A DNA stretch of 64,000 nt, from contig CAJNDS010002162.1 in NCBI GenBank assembly GCA_905221605.1, positions 301,281 through 365,280 on the forward strand, given 5' to 3'. Positions 12,882-23,814 of this stretch are shown here, piece by piece; position 1 is the stretch's first letter, and each line of letters starts with the position of its first letter. The notes below the pieces were generated by a model. That model saw nothing but the letters and a program-made list of their open reading frames with translations, did no database searches and had not been told where the DNA came from. A program made the position numbers and the translations under genes. Origin of the DNA: Symbiodinium natans. Taxonomy: Eukaryota > Sar > Dinophyceae > Suessiales > Symbiodiniaceae.

Positions 12882-12966
12882 CTAGGGATGGTCTCCCTTA
12901 TACTAACAGTCCTGAATAGGAATTATGGTACCCCCTATTATAAGGACTGTTAGTGGGAACATCCCA
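12882..12966. mobile_element. Family A element, copy 1
   Basis: Diverged ends TAGGGATGGTCTCCC and GGGAACATCCCAA, with the subterminal pair TACTAACAGTCCT and AGGACTGTTAG. The flanks TTAAAATC and ATCAAATC match at 6 of 8 positions. Confidence 0.75.
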
Positions 12967-13019
12967 AATCAAATCCCATAATGGTGAAACCCTAGACCCT
13001 GAACCCTAAACCCTCGAAG

Positions 13020-13395
13020 GCACGCCGGCCTCGGGAATGCCAAAGCCGGCGATGGCCGGCGCAGTCTCGACAGCCTCCCGAGTCTCTGGAGAACATGGCT
13101 CTCCATACCACCCATACACACAGAATGACCAGTAGGGTTTAGGGTTTAGGGTGTAGGGATTAGGGTTTAGGCTTTCGGGATATTCTCCTCTTAGAACCCC
13201 TAAAAACGGTCTATAGCAAGGAACTACTGAGGCACCGCCCCCATCTTCTTCCCGAAACCCTGAACTAGACGCCTTAAATACTACAAAGCTTCTGGATCCC
13301 TCCTAGCATAGCCATAAATTCCGAAAACGGGCATCCCCCACCGTGGCTGCCTTGGCTTGGGTTATGGCACGCCAGCCACATGCCACCTGAAAACC
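13020..13395 (-). CDS. Two candidate minus-strand exons, unassigned
   Basis: Two GC-rich islands lie between telomere-like repeats. About 13395-13335 follows a TTTTCAG acceptor and reads VACGWRAITQAKAATVGDA. About 13090-13025 reads REAVETAPAIAGFGIPEA. Both are open only in this sense and resemble coding sequence in composition. They could be late exons of the J-domain gene, but I could not join them in phase. Confidence 0.4.
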
Positions 13396-14959
13396 AAGGG
13401 ATGGGGTGTAGGGTTCAGGACCTGGGGCGGCGGGATGTAGGGAATCTGCTGAAGGCTTGTATAAGGTTACTAAAGAACCCTTGACCGCAAAGGATCGCAG
13501 GTCTTTAAGTAACCGAGTAACGTTCTTCAGTTTTCAAGGTGGCTTCGCACCTGCCCGGGAGCCCGCAATGCCGGCACCTGGCGGAGGGCTCTTGGCTTTG
13601 AGGCGCTGAGAAGCAGGGCTTTGGGGCTGGGAGTTGGTGCTCGCAGCGGATATTTACTGGAGAGGAGATAGGTTTCCAGAGCTTTAAAGCGGGCTCAGTT
13701 ACTGTCGCCCTTGTTCTTTGCGGTTTGAGAGTCTGCTCGTCCAAAGGCAGAGGAGCGTGGATGGGGAGAGAGGGGAAAGGGTTTTTCTGGGCTCATGTCT
13801 CTGACGCCTCACACAAGTGAGAGGCCACCTTGTGCTGTGGAGGGAAGACATCTCCCACTAGCTTCCATTCTGTCCCCCACAGCGCACTTGCAAGAAGCTC
13901 CCCGAGAACGTAGGCCTGTCTGCAGAAGAAGAGGCATCTCCAACCGAGCACGGGCAATGCCATTGGCCGTGCTAAGGCTAGATCTTTTGAAGTGAGCCAA
14001 GGCGTTGGGCTTTTGGGGTGAGTGAGTTCATTGTTTCAGGTTTGGGTGTGTTAAGGGTTGATGTTCTGTTGTCGTTAAAGGGCTGGGGCAGATGGACAGC
14101 GACCGCATCTTGATCCAAACAAAGGCGAAGGCCCTGAAGCACTGCCGAAGATGGGGGTTTATGGAAATTTGGGACCACCGTCAGAGAACTGCCCATATTC
14201 TAAAGCCTACAAACCTTTTGGGCCTCGGGGTTCTCTGCCCAATAGCAGAAGCTGAATGTCCTAGGGCGCGATGAAAAGAGAGGATTGGCTCCAGCAGGTA
14301 CATAAACCCTCTAAACCCTACTTGCCTTCAGCTCCACGGGTGGTGTTTGCCTAAAAAAAGGTGTAGGGTTTAGGGTATAGTTACCGATATACCTACTACA
14401 GTATGGTAAAGGATATTCCGAAGGTGAGATACCACAGACACCTCGAGATTTTTGTCTACTTCGGCACGACCACTTTCCTCCGCGTAGTGGGCGAGACGTA
14501 GTAGCACGTTCCGCCTTCATCTTGGAAAACCGGCACACGCTCCTCGCCTAGGCTTGCGAAGAAACTGAACCCTGAATCCTTGGACAAACCCACACCCCAA
14601 AAGCCACTGTCGCTAAGTCGAAACCCAAAGACATGGCCAGCTCTCGAAAGAATGGTGCCCCCTTGCGGAGGCCGTTACAGCAGGGGCCCTCAAAAAGGGT
14701 ACCGTCAGTGAGCACACCCTATCAGAAGGATCTGAAAGGGTCCAGGGCGTATGACAATGCAATTTAGGGTCTCAGGTATCGGTATGGTCGCTCTTTGAGA
14801 GTGGCCACCATGGATTACGGCTTCAGGTTACAAATAGTATTCCCTTTTGGCCCGTGCATCAGTATACTACAACATCCCCCAAAACACTATTCTAGCTATT
14901 CAGGCTCTTCTACTGCACTCCACAATCCAAACCCTAAACCATAAACCCTAAACCCTTTC

Positions 14960-16464
14960 TCCCCTCCCGCGCAAGATGAGGCCGGGGCCTTTCAGCGTGG
15001 CGATGGAGCGGTGCGTCACCACCCGGTCCGCATTTCTCCTTGCACCTGGGAGGTCCTAAACCCTAAACCCCAAAACCCCAAACCCTAAACCCTGTTTTGA
15101 GGGAGTTTGGGGCTTGAAAAAGGTCTATAGCTTGGTAAGCCCAGCAACCATATCATAGTAAGGGCACCTTTTGGGGGTTGGCTTTTTAAAGGGAACCGAG
15201 AACCAAAAAAACGGGTACCACTGCGCTACCAAGATAGGGTTCGAGCTCAGGTTCTCGGGCAAGGGTCGCGGGTTTAGAAGTTTGGGGTGATCGGTTTGCC
15301 TCCGTTGGCCAGAACATGCCTCACAAGCATGCTTGCAAGCGACTGTCAGATGGATGCCCAGGCCAGCACGTAAGTGCACTCTGAAACAGTGAGCTGGCGT
15401 CAAACGATGACCCTCACCATCTCAACAGCATACACCATTGCGAAACCTTAACCCTTATACTCCACAAACTACGTGCCCTTGCTTCCTTAACCCCAGACCA
15501 ACAAAATCCCCAACTTCCCGAAATTCCAAACCCGGCACACCTGAAGAGGCCCTCAGGCCTCAAGCAGAATTGAAGGCTCATGGTAAGGGCGCCAGGAAAC
15601 TCGCTTACGTGGGGGTTCATTTAGCAAGGGGGCCCTTGTGGGACCTCTGCATCTTTCTGCCGTAATGGTATACCTCCCTGTGCTTTCAGCCCAGACACGC
15701 GGCGGTCCCGACCGCGTCTGCGTCTCGGACTTGGCACTCTCGCGGACTTTTCCATTATTGGTTCCTGGGTTGGGGTGGGGGGGTGGGGGGGTGGGGGGGT
15801 GGGGGGGTGGGGGGGTGGGGGGGGGGTGAAAACCCCTCAACTCAAGGTCCCCCGAACCCGGACCCCATCAGCAAGCCAGAGCCACACATGAGGAGCCATG
15901 CTGATTCGACCGAGCGGCTCTTCAGGAAGGCATCCCACTCCATCACAGAGTCATCCTGCCGCTCGCGCAGCCGCTGCTTTCTCCTCGCCTGGTGCTGCCT
16001 TCTCATTCGGGCGTTCTGCTCCCGGACGGTCTTGGGCGGCTCCTGGCAGTTTTGGAGGCCGAGGGCGATCGACTATAATTAAGGCGTTGGGCCCAGTTAA
16101 CCGACGCATTGTTGTGGGTGTGCCTTTGCTTGGCCAAGTACTGCGGACGTAGGGAAAAAATATGGCCCTCGGGTTTCAGAAGGCTGGTCACACCCCTTCC
16201 CACCCTCGAGATGGGGGCCTTAGAGACTTTCATCAACCCCAACAGCCCCCAAACCCTAAACTCTAAACCCTTAAACTCTACAAACCCTAAACCCTTAAAC
16301 CCTACAAACCCTAAATCCTGAACCCTAAAACCCTACAAACCCTAAACCCTAAACCCAAGAAAAAAAAAAAAAAACAACAACAAAAAAAACACCAATGCAA
16401 GGCACACTCCTGGGAGGCGCTGGCGGCCCCTTTCCGCTGCTGCGCTCGCTTCTCGGCAGAGGAC
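14960..16464 (-). CDS. Basic coiled-coil-like exons, probably the continuation of the J-domain protein
   Basis: Three exons join cleanly: about 16464-16410 (SSAEKRAQQRKGAASASQ), 16042-15919 (EPPKTVREQNARMRRQ, followed by an Arg/Lys/Gln-rich helix and MEWDAFLK) and 15045 to about 14960 (ARRNADRVVTHRSIATLKG). The first join is a GA donor with a CCAGGAG repeat on both sides. The second is a GC donor (AAGA|GCCG) whose phase is exactly restored by the acceptor CCCAG|GTGC. The strand, order and basic composition fit the gene upstream, but the exons linking 17766 to 16464 (candidates near 17220-17290 and 17590-17640) were not proven. No catalytic motif was seen. Confidence 0.65.
15774..15829. repeat. 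(GGGGGGTG)n tract
   Basis: Short G-run repeats with a T every seven or eight bases, in the intron between the 16.0- and 15.0-kb exons. Confidence 0.9.
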
Positions 16465-16560
16465 CTCGAGCTGGTCAATGAATAGGGGGTTAGGGTTTGG
16501 GGTTTAGGGTTTAGGGTTTAGGGCTTAGGGTTTAGGGTTTAGGGTTTAGGGTTTAGGAGC
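16235..16560. repeat. Opposed CCCTAAA and TTTAGGG arrays flanking the 16.4-kb exon
   Basis: CCCTAAA (16250-16355, ending in a poly(A) stretch), exon island 16410-16464, then TTTAGGG (16486-16557). Confidence 0.95.
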
Positions 16561-17765
16561 ATGGTCACCGTTTCGGGTTTGGGGTTTCAAAAGGGCTTGA
16601 CATGCAAGGGCCATGCCATAAGAGGGACAGAGTCCCCCCCCAAAAAAAAACATGGTTATAGGGTTTTGGGATTTAGACTTGGTGGCGCGGACACAAACAG
16701 TAAACTCTTAATGCGACTTATATTTAGTACAGGGAACGGAAGTCTTGTCGGGGGTCCAGGGTTTGTAGGTTCATGATTCATGGAACTTGCGAGCGTCTTG
16801 CTGGAGAAGCTCCCTCTGATATCTTCTGATCTCAAATCGCATTAAACCCAGCAACACATCCCTGTGCTGCCGGAATGGTTGTCACTGAACTTGTCTTAGG
16901 CTTGAGGGTGCAGCTTTTTCATGTTTTTTTCTGCACATGGGCATGTAAAGGCGTGCGTGCAAAGTAGTTCTGCCGCGTGGACGCCCTTGTGCTTGACGTG
17001 AGCCCTAACCATGAACCCCAACAGCATCACGAGATTTCTCCGAGACCTCTCAAATCGATTCTACGATGGAGCCTCTCAAAGTCCGGGTCTTGAGGGTCAT
17101 GCCAAAAAGGGCCACGGTGGCCGGATTCCGGATTTATGGTTAAGGGTATTTTGGGCTGCCGTTGAGGCTTTGGGGGTTCTAAGGGTTGCAAAGCTTTTAT
17201 GCCAGGTCGCCACCAGTGCTGGCTTCGAGCCTCCGCGTCCTGCTCCTGAACCCCGAGGCCGACCCAAAACCGTTTCGGCCCGTTTAGGCTGCCTAGCCAC
17301 CTAAGAATACCACAATGGCGGCCTTGGGTTCTAAAAAAGGGGGTTGACAAGGGATGCCAACCCCTGAGGGTTTAGCGTGTATTTTGGGCTTCTCAGAAGA
17401 AGTCTACGTTCGAGTCCTTTTGCAGGTCGTCTTTGCCAAAGGCTGTCAGAGTCGGTCAGCATAGCTACAACCATGAGCCAGTGGAAGGAACCCATCGCAA
17501 TCGTGGCCATCATCGTGATCGGCAACACCCGAGCTTGTCGGGTCAAGCAAAGATGGACAGAAGGAGCCCTTGAACCCTAAAGCAGCCTGAACCCCAAGTC
17601 ACTTGCGCAGCTTCAGGGTTTCGGGGGCACCCATCTGGATCTTGACTGACAGAGTCGGTGAAAGATCTATAGTTCCTGGGCGCATCCCTCTTACTAAGAG
17701 CTGTGCACACGCATGCACTGGCATGATGCATGACATGCACAGGCTGAAAACTTCAGCCAGGTCAC

Positions 17766-19945
17766 CCAAACATCTTTCTCCTGCTGGACTTGTTCCCGCC
17801 GCCACTTGTAGAAATCCTTGGCCAGGTAACCCTACTTTGGAGTAGACCCTGGAAAAAAAGGGTACACGTATTAGGCACCCAGAAGCAAAACAAGTATTAG
17901 GGTATAGTACTTCCAAAACCCAGGCAAGGTAAGGAAGGACATCCCACGTGCCCCACACTTGCCGGAGATGCTCATTGAACGCAGCCTCCAAAGATGATGC
18001 CAAAAATGCCACAACAAAAACAACAAACTTTAAACACCTGCAAAACAAAGCCTAAACATCCTGAATATGCAAAGGCATAAAGACGACCCCTTATAAACCC
18101 TAAACTTGGGATGTTCCCCCGTAATTATACAAACAGTCCTTATATTTATATAATAGGGATGATAGAAAATGATAAAAAAGTGGTACTATGAGGGGGAACA
18201 TCCCAACCCTAACCCGCAAATCCCACTCCGGGTTCTGCGTCGAGGCACGCGCAAAGTCCAACCGGGTCGCTGGGACTGAGAGGCGCCACCGCCTGCCCTG
18301 GCACCACAAAATGCTTTGGGGTTTGGGGTTTAGGGTGCCTTACAGGGGGTTAGCTGTATTTGGGGCCTGTAGGGCTTCGTGTCGATTTCGTCTGATAAAG
18401 GTATTTGAAGTTCTGAGGGCTTATAGCTCTGAAGGGCTTAGGGTTTGGGGCTCCTCACATGGGTGGTGCCGGTGACGGCGGGGGGTTGTCAGGGTTTGGT
18501 GGTGCAGGTCGCAGTGGTGCTGGCGGTGGAGGTGTTGGACGACATGTTGCAAACTCATTTTGGGAGTGGTCCACATTCATAGCTATCATGTGCTTGACCC
18601 AAGAACGTCCCACCACCACCACCAACACCAGCTGCACCAGCACCTTCACCGGCACCTCCATTTACTAAGGGAGCAAAGCTCTGGAACACCCAAGAACTTC
18701 AGCCCATCTCAGCCCAAAGCCCCTACTCATCGAAAGGCGACCCCTTGGCCCCACCTGGACCCGCCGGGGACGTTGAAGCCCACACGGCTCAAAGCCTCCT
18801 GGTAGGCCTCGCGGACCTTGCTGAATTTCGTAGGCCGTAGGCTGGATGGAGTTTGGAGGCACACAAGAAGTTCCACTCAAAGGGGACATGGCAAAGCCTT
18901 CAAGCATGCCCCCTGCCTGCTTGAATTCCTCTGTGCTGCCGCCAGCATCTGGGTGTGCCTTGCGAATGCGCTCGCGGAAGGCCTCCGCTCAGGGCTAGGG
19001 GCCGCAGAGCTCGGGAAGTCTTGAGAATTATCAGTGTTGGAGCGGCGGGCTGCTTGAGCTCTTGTGGAGGTTGGGCCAGGCATGCGGCGAGACCAAAACA
19101 AGGACTGAACCCCAGGCCGACATTATGGAGAGACTTGCAGGGAAGCGGGCTTCCGGAATTTGGGTCGCTGCGGTCACATAAGTAATACTCACACGACGGA
19201 AACATGAGCCAACGCAAAATAAGACACTTTCTTCGATAAACCCACCACAAGTAGCCAAACAAAGCGGGAGCCATCATGCCCTTTTCGGACGGGTAATTAA
19301 GAGTACTCCGCCGCAGGATTCTGTCGCGTTTGTCTCCGGGTTGATTTCGGGGATACTCTGCGGGATTGGGCACTGCAAGTATTCTCTGGGACTCAGGGGG
19401 CTTACGCACCAAGCATCTTCTTAAACGGACTCTTTGGGGATGGGGCGCTCCAGGGAAACCCGGCGGGACTCTCTGCAGGATTCGTTGGGGTTGGGCACTC
19501 TCTGCGGGATTCACCCCAGCGGTGCTCTAAGAATTTCTGGGGGCTGCACACTCGACACTTCGCCGGGATGGGAGACCCAGGAAGGAGACCGAGGGTACGG
19601 CCGACTCAACAGTCTACCAGCCCCATGCCGATGGTGGGGATAGCAGACACAACACGATGAATAACAGCTTAGCAACAAGCACCTGTCACAGAGTAAAACC
19701 GAGAATGCTGCTTCGAGTTGTATCTGAAACCCGAGAACCCCCGAACCCGAATCCCAAAACCCTACGTAGGCCGAGCGCCCTAAACCTCAGCCAGGACCCT
19801 ATGAAGCCCCAAAACCGGGAAAACCTAAACCCTCAAGCTCTAAAAGCTCCAAACCTCCGTTGGAAAGCCCACCTTCTTGACCTCATCGCGGGTCGCAGTC
19901 GACTCCACGCCCAGGAGGGCGAAGGGATCCAAGGCTCGTCGCAGT
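17766..19945 (-). CDS. J-domain (DnaJ-like) co-chaperone, 5' half of gene
   Basis: J-domain proteins recruit and stimulate Hsp70. Four exons join in phase: 19945-19873 (ALDPFALLGVESTATRDEVK, helix I-II), 18982-18917 (AFRERIRKAHPDAGGSTEEF, with the obligatory HPD), 18816-18742 (VREAYQEALSRVGFNVPGG) and 17816-17766 (DFYKWRREQVQQEKDVW). The HPDAGGSTEEF form is typical of type III J proteins. Donors are GT, GC and GT. The first exon may be near 20150-20280, where an ATG opens a hydrophobic stretch (MLLVWIL), but this is weak. The intron between the last two exons holds family A (18106-18206) and family C (17832-17920) elements. Subcellular location is unknown. Confidence 0.82.
17832..17920. mobile_element. 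Family C element in the J-domain gene
   Basis: Inverted ends CTTTGGAGTAGACCCTGGAA and GTATAGTACTTCCAAAACCC around an AAAAAAGGGTAC core. On the minus strand its end lies about 15 nt before the acceptor of the 17816 exon and may supply the pyrimidine/AG context. Confidence 0.65.
18106..18206. mobile_element. Family A element, copy 2 (in a J-domain gene intron)
   Basis: Terminal inverted repeats TTGGGATGTTCCCCC and GGGGGAACATCCCAA. The flanks CCCTAAAC and CCCTAACC differ by one base, consistent with an 8-bp duplication, though both are telomere-like sequence. Confidence 0.85.
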
Positions 19946-20940
19946 CTGAATCAAGGTGTCTAGGGTTAACAACAGGGGGGTTCGGGGTTTAGACTTGAGG
20001 GTTCCCCAGCCTGCCCTAAGAATGAAGGGATGCCCAATTTTGCGTTGTTGTTTCTTGTTCTGACCGAGTTCGGGCAACCTAAGTTTCGGGGGGTAGGTGT
20101 GGCTTAGGTCTGTCGGGCTTAAGCAGGCCCTTTTTCTACAACTTCAACATAGGGCGGCAGCCCAGCAAAGGAGCTGCAAGATCCAGACAAGGAGCATCCG
20201 CGGCGGATTTGCGCGCCCACGCCGGCCGCAAAGAGCTCCGCTCAGATCGCTGGCTCGGCCAGCGGGTTGCGTCCTCGGGTTTTATGTGGCTGGTGGGTTG
20301 GGTTTAGGGTTTAGAGTTTAGGGTTTAGGGCTTAGGGCTTGTAGGTGCTTGGGGGGTTGGGGGGGGGGGGGCTTTTGGGGTCGAGCTTTCAACTCTGAAC
20401 CGAAAGCCGAATCCGCCAAAGGGCTTGGGGGGCCGTAGGGTTCAGCACCCGAGGTTCAAGGCTTGGACAGGACTCGGACTTAGGACTCTTTACTGTCAGG
20501 TCTTCTGGTTCAGACTATGCTGGTCTTGTAAGGATATAGCCTGGGTAGGAGCCTCCTCGTGGTGAAATCTAGAACTTTGGGTTTAGGAGCTCACCTAGAC
20601 CCTAAACTCCGTTTCCCTGTGGTTTCACCTTTGGGGGTTTAGGGTGTAGAGTTCAGGCATTGAAACCAAAGTTAAAGTGTATGGCATCTAGGGATCGCCA
20701 AGCCAAGAAATCTCTGAAGCCCTAGAATAGGTAAACAGGTTTACAGGGCCTGAGGTTCGATTTTTGAGCCATAAGACATTCTTTCAGCCCCCTACCTATT
20801 CTGCTGCGATCAAGACTCCAGGCCCCGGCAGCAAAGCCAACGTGCAAGACAAAGCAGCAGAGGACAGCTCCCACCGGACCGGCTGCCCTTGGAAAAATGG
20901 GGAGGTTGCCGTCATCAGGGCTTTAAGGTCTTCTAGGCTG

Positions 20941-21045
20941 CCCAGTAACCTAGGCTTAAAAAGGGTGCCCTTTTTTGCTTAAAGGGGTTTATAAGGGAAC
21001 CTAAACCCCCCAAAAAGGGAATAAGGGTACTACTGGGCATCCTAG
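20941..21045. mobile_element. Degenerate family B element
   Basis: It shares the family B interior (AAAAAGGGTGCCCTTTTTTG, TTTATAAGGGAACC, AAAAAGGGAATAAGGG) but has decayed ends (AGTAACCTAGG and GGGCATCCTAG). Confidence 0.55.
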
Positions 21046-22585
21046 TCTTCGGGGTCGTCGGGCTCATGATGGTTACAAGGCATAGGACCGCGAAACAAGA
21101 AACACATCCAAGAAGGCTAAAGCATTGAGGCCTTGTAAGGCTTTGCAGCCCGATAGCCCTCCTGATGGCAACTATGTAAATGACAGCATTCTGGTTTCAT
21201 TACCACACATGTTGCTGGTCCCTTTAAACTCCACTCCACCGAGTACTGAAGCTACAAAAGGGTTGATGGTCCTACTAGATTTTCGAGTCGTTGTGTAGCA
21301 AAGGGTGTCTGATCCGAATCTCCCGTCTTCTGGTAGCCATGGCCCTGACGAAATGTGCATTTTTTATGGGGTCACTCTCCCCCTTAGCAGGTAGACCAGA
21401 GAGAAAAAAAAACAACAACAAAAAAAAAAACAAAAAACGAATCCTAATCCTAAACCCTAAAACCTGATCGTCAGGCACAAACCCGAAGCTAAAGTCTGCG
21501 GCCTCACAAGCAGCTTGGGTCGGGCCCTCCCATGCGTCGACGGCATGGCAGGCAAGATCACAGGATCTTAACGACTTGGGGGTGATGATTGCGAGGTGCT
21601 ATTTTGTTTGGGGAGTCAGGCTTCAGGGGGCCCCCTATAGTCGGTCTGAGTTTCGGGTTCCAAAGGGGCTCGCAGGTTGCAGGTTTTCACTTGGAAGAGA
21701 AGTAATTGAAGTAAACATCGAGGGCCAGGGCTTACAGGGCTTAAAAGGGCATCTTCCTAACCCCTAAACCCTGAACCCTCACAGAGTGTGTGTGTGTGTG
21801 CTGGTGACGAGTGGAAGGCGGACGCTTTTCTGGGCGTCATTCTGTCTTCTGGACATAGGCCCTCTGATACATATTCCTCAAACCAGTCCTCATAAATACA
21901 CCGAAATACAGTGAGAGAAAGATCCAAGGACAGTGGACTAAGGGATCGTCATTATTTCTGGTTGGGACGGGTGGAGCTGGCCCTCTCTGTTGTTGAATAC
22001 TGCTGTTCGCTGCATTCGCGCGTGGCTTTCTTTCTGGAGAGCCTTAACAGCGAGTTACGGTATTGCGGTCTGAATGAGCAATGAAAGACTATTTGCTTAA
22101 GAACCCCCCCCCCCCCAAAAAAAAAAATCTCCCTTGTAAGAGCAAATTATAGGCATTGTTGTTTGTTGTGGTGGTTCTTGAGTAAATTGTAGTTACACAC
22201 ACTGTATATGCGCATGAAGTACTGCGAGCTTGCAGCGGTGGTTCGAGATGGACAAGTGCGCGGCAAGCGATTTTACAGATATCTACTATACCAGTCAGCT
22301 GAGCAGTGTGGCGACTGCGAAAGCCCATGTGACACTTTTCCCTGTAGCTCGCCGCAAACTCAGCTTCGCAAGGAAACTGCAAGCATCGGCTCTTCTTGAG
22401 CCATCTGCCCATCGTCATTAGAGAATGAAGAACTGTGTAGCTCTAGAGGGGGTGGCCACCATAAACCGTTTGCCCTTAAAGCGCTAACGCCTTCTCCTAC
22501 ACCCGAAGCTGGATTTCCTGGCAAGGTCAAAGTTTAGGGCTCGCCACAAGGTCTCAGTTGGAAGGTATCGACTGCCGCGGAGGCA

Positions 22586-22690
22586 TATGGGATTTTCCGA
22601 CAATAGGGGTACCCTTTTGGGGGGTCCCTTGAAGGGATTCTATTCTATTTGCAGAATAAATGGGTACCCCCTATTTTGGGAAATGCCCAT
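22586..22690. mobile_element. Family D element, copy 1
   Basis: Inverted ends ATGGGATTTTCCGACAATAG and CTATTTTGGGAAATGCCCAT, each followed inward by GGGTACC/GGTACCC. This is the most complete copy of the family. Confidence 0.75.
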
Positions 22691-23525
22691 ATTGCTCAGG
22701 CGCTGCTACCATGCTTCAGTCCGCAAGAGCCTCCACAAGCACGGTGCGCAGGACAAGTGGCAGCCGCTTGCAACCGCATCTTCAGAAGAAATGCCGATGT
22801 ACCGAACCACTGAACCCCAATCCTACCACCCTCCTGTTCATGGTCCTCTGAATTTCCTTTCCTAGGCATGTGAAGATCTCCAAGTGCGGCTTCGGTATTG
22901 CCCTTACACATCGGGATGATGTAGGCCTAGCCCCTGAGGTTGCAATGTGAACTCTCAACCGTAGTTCCTTCCACCCTATTAGAGCCTCCCTACCCCCGAA
23001 TACCAAATACCCTCCTTACAGTCATATGATCGTGCATGTGAAACTGAATTTAAAGATATTTAAAGGGGGGGAGGGAGGGGGGGGTCATTGAACACTAGGG
23101 AGTAGGGGGCGGGGATGAAACTCCCTAAGCCCAGAAGCACTCGGTCATGTTGCCTTTTTCGTTACATCAGATGGCGCTTTGCACCTGGTAGCAGGGTCTC
23201 ATCAACGGAGACCCCTGTCCCTGCCTGCCAGAGATCTTCTAGATGGACTTGATACTCTGCTAGGAGTCGCGTACTTGTAAAGCAACGGGACTCTAGACTC
23301 TAACCGGCTGAAAGGGGTTCGCAGTCGTCACCTGTGCGCACGAAGCTGCGGACAGGGAAAACTGGGTTCAGATGTCCGATACTCCGACATACACATGTCG
23401 CGTGCCATCGCACGCTGACACCTGAAATGAAAGGGGTGCTGGAACCAGGTCCAGCTCGCGGCATCTGGGCTTTGCACCCTGTGCCACGAAGAGAGCAAGC
23501 TTTGCTGGCTACTCAACTTGGGGGT

Positions 23526-23618
23526 TTTCGATTTTAGGGATACCTTCTTGGGGTCCTTTTTCTAAGGGGATCCTACTATTTGGGGGTGTATATTAGGGGT
23601 CCCTTACTGTCGTAAACC
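23526..23618. mobile_element. Family D element, copy 3
   Basis: Diverged ends TTTTCGATTTTAGGGATACC and AGGGGTCCCTTACTGTCGTA, with the TCCTTTTTCTAAGGG core shared with the 59-kb copy. It sits shortly downstream of the ABC transporter stop. Confidence 0.55.
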
Positions 23619-23814
23619 CCCCACTTCTGACACCCACCATCGGCAAGGAGATCCTCCGAACCGGAAGATCAGCCCGAAGCGCGGCAACAGGTGAAACGTG
23701 AGCCCTCCGAGCCGGAAGGTCTCAACACATCACGAGTATATGCCAGCCTTCTCAAGAGAGGAGTGGAAACACATAGTGGATTTCGTTAGGGCCAAGCCCC
23801 AAACCAAGACCCTG

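Larger units (their letters stand above)
20300..23800. other. Intergenic stretch between the ABC transporter 3' end and the J-domain gene
   Basis: Holds family B (20941) and D (22586, 23526) copies, scattered telomere-like units, a poly(C)-poly(A) junction at 22107-22127 and short open frames without recognisable similarity. No gene could be supported. Confidence 0.6.

Noticed and set aside
18459-18668. Gly-rich and His/Thr-rich frames on both strands
   Set aside because: A simple GGTG/CACC inverted repeat within an intron of the J-domain gene region explains them.
20097-20321. Plus-strand frame with a possible targeting-peptide look
   Set aside because: Not joined to any downstream coding block; the minus strand at the same place could be the first exon of the J-domain gene, which is also unproven.
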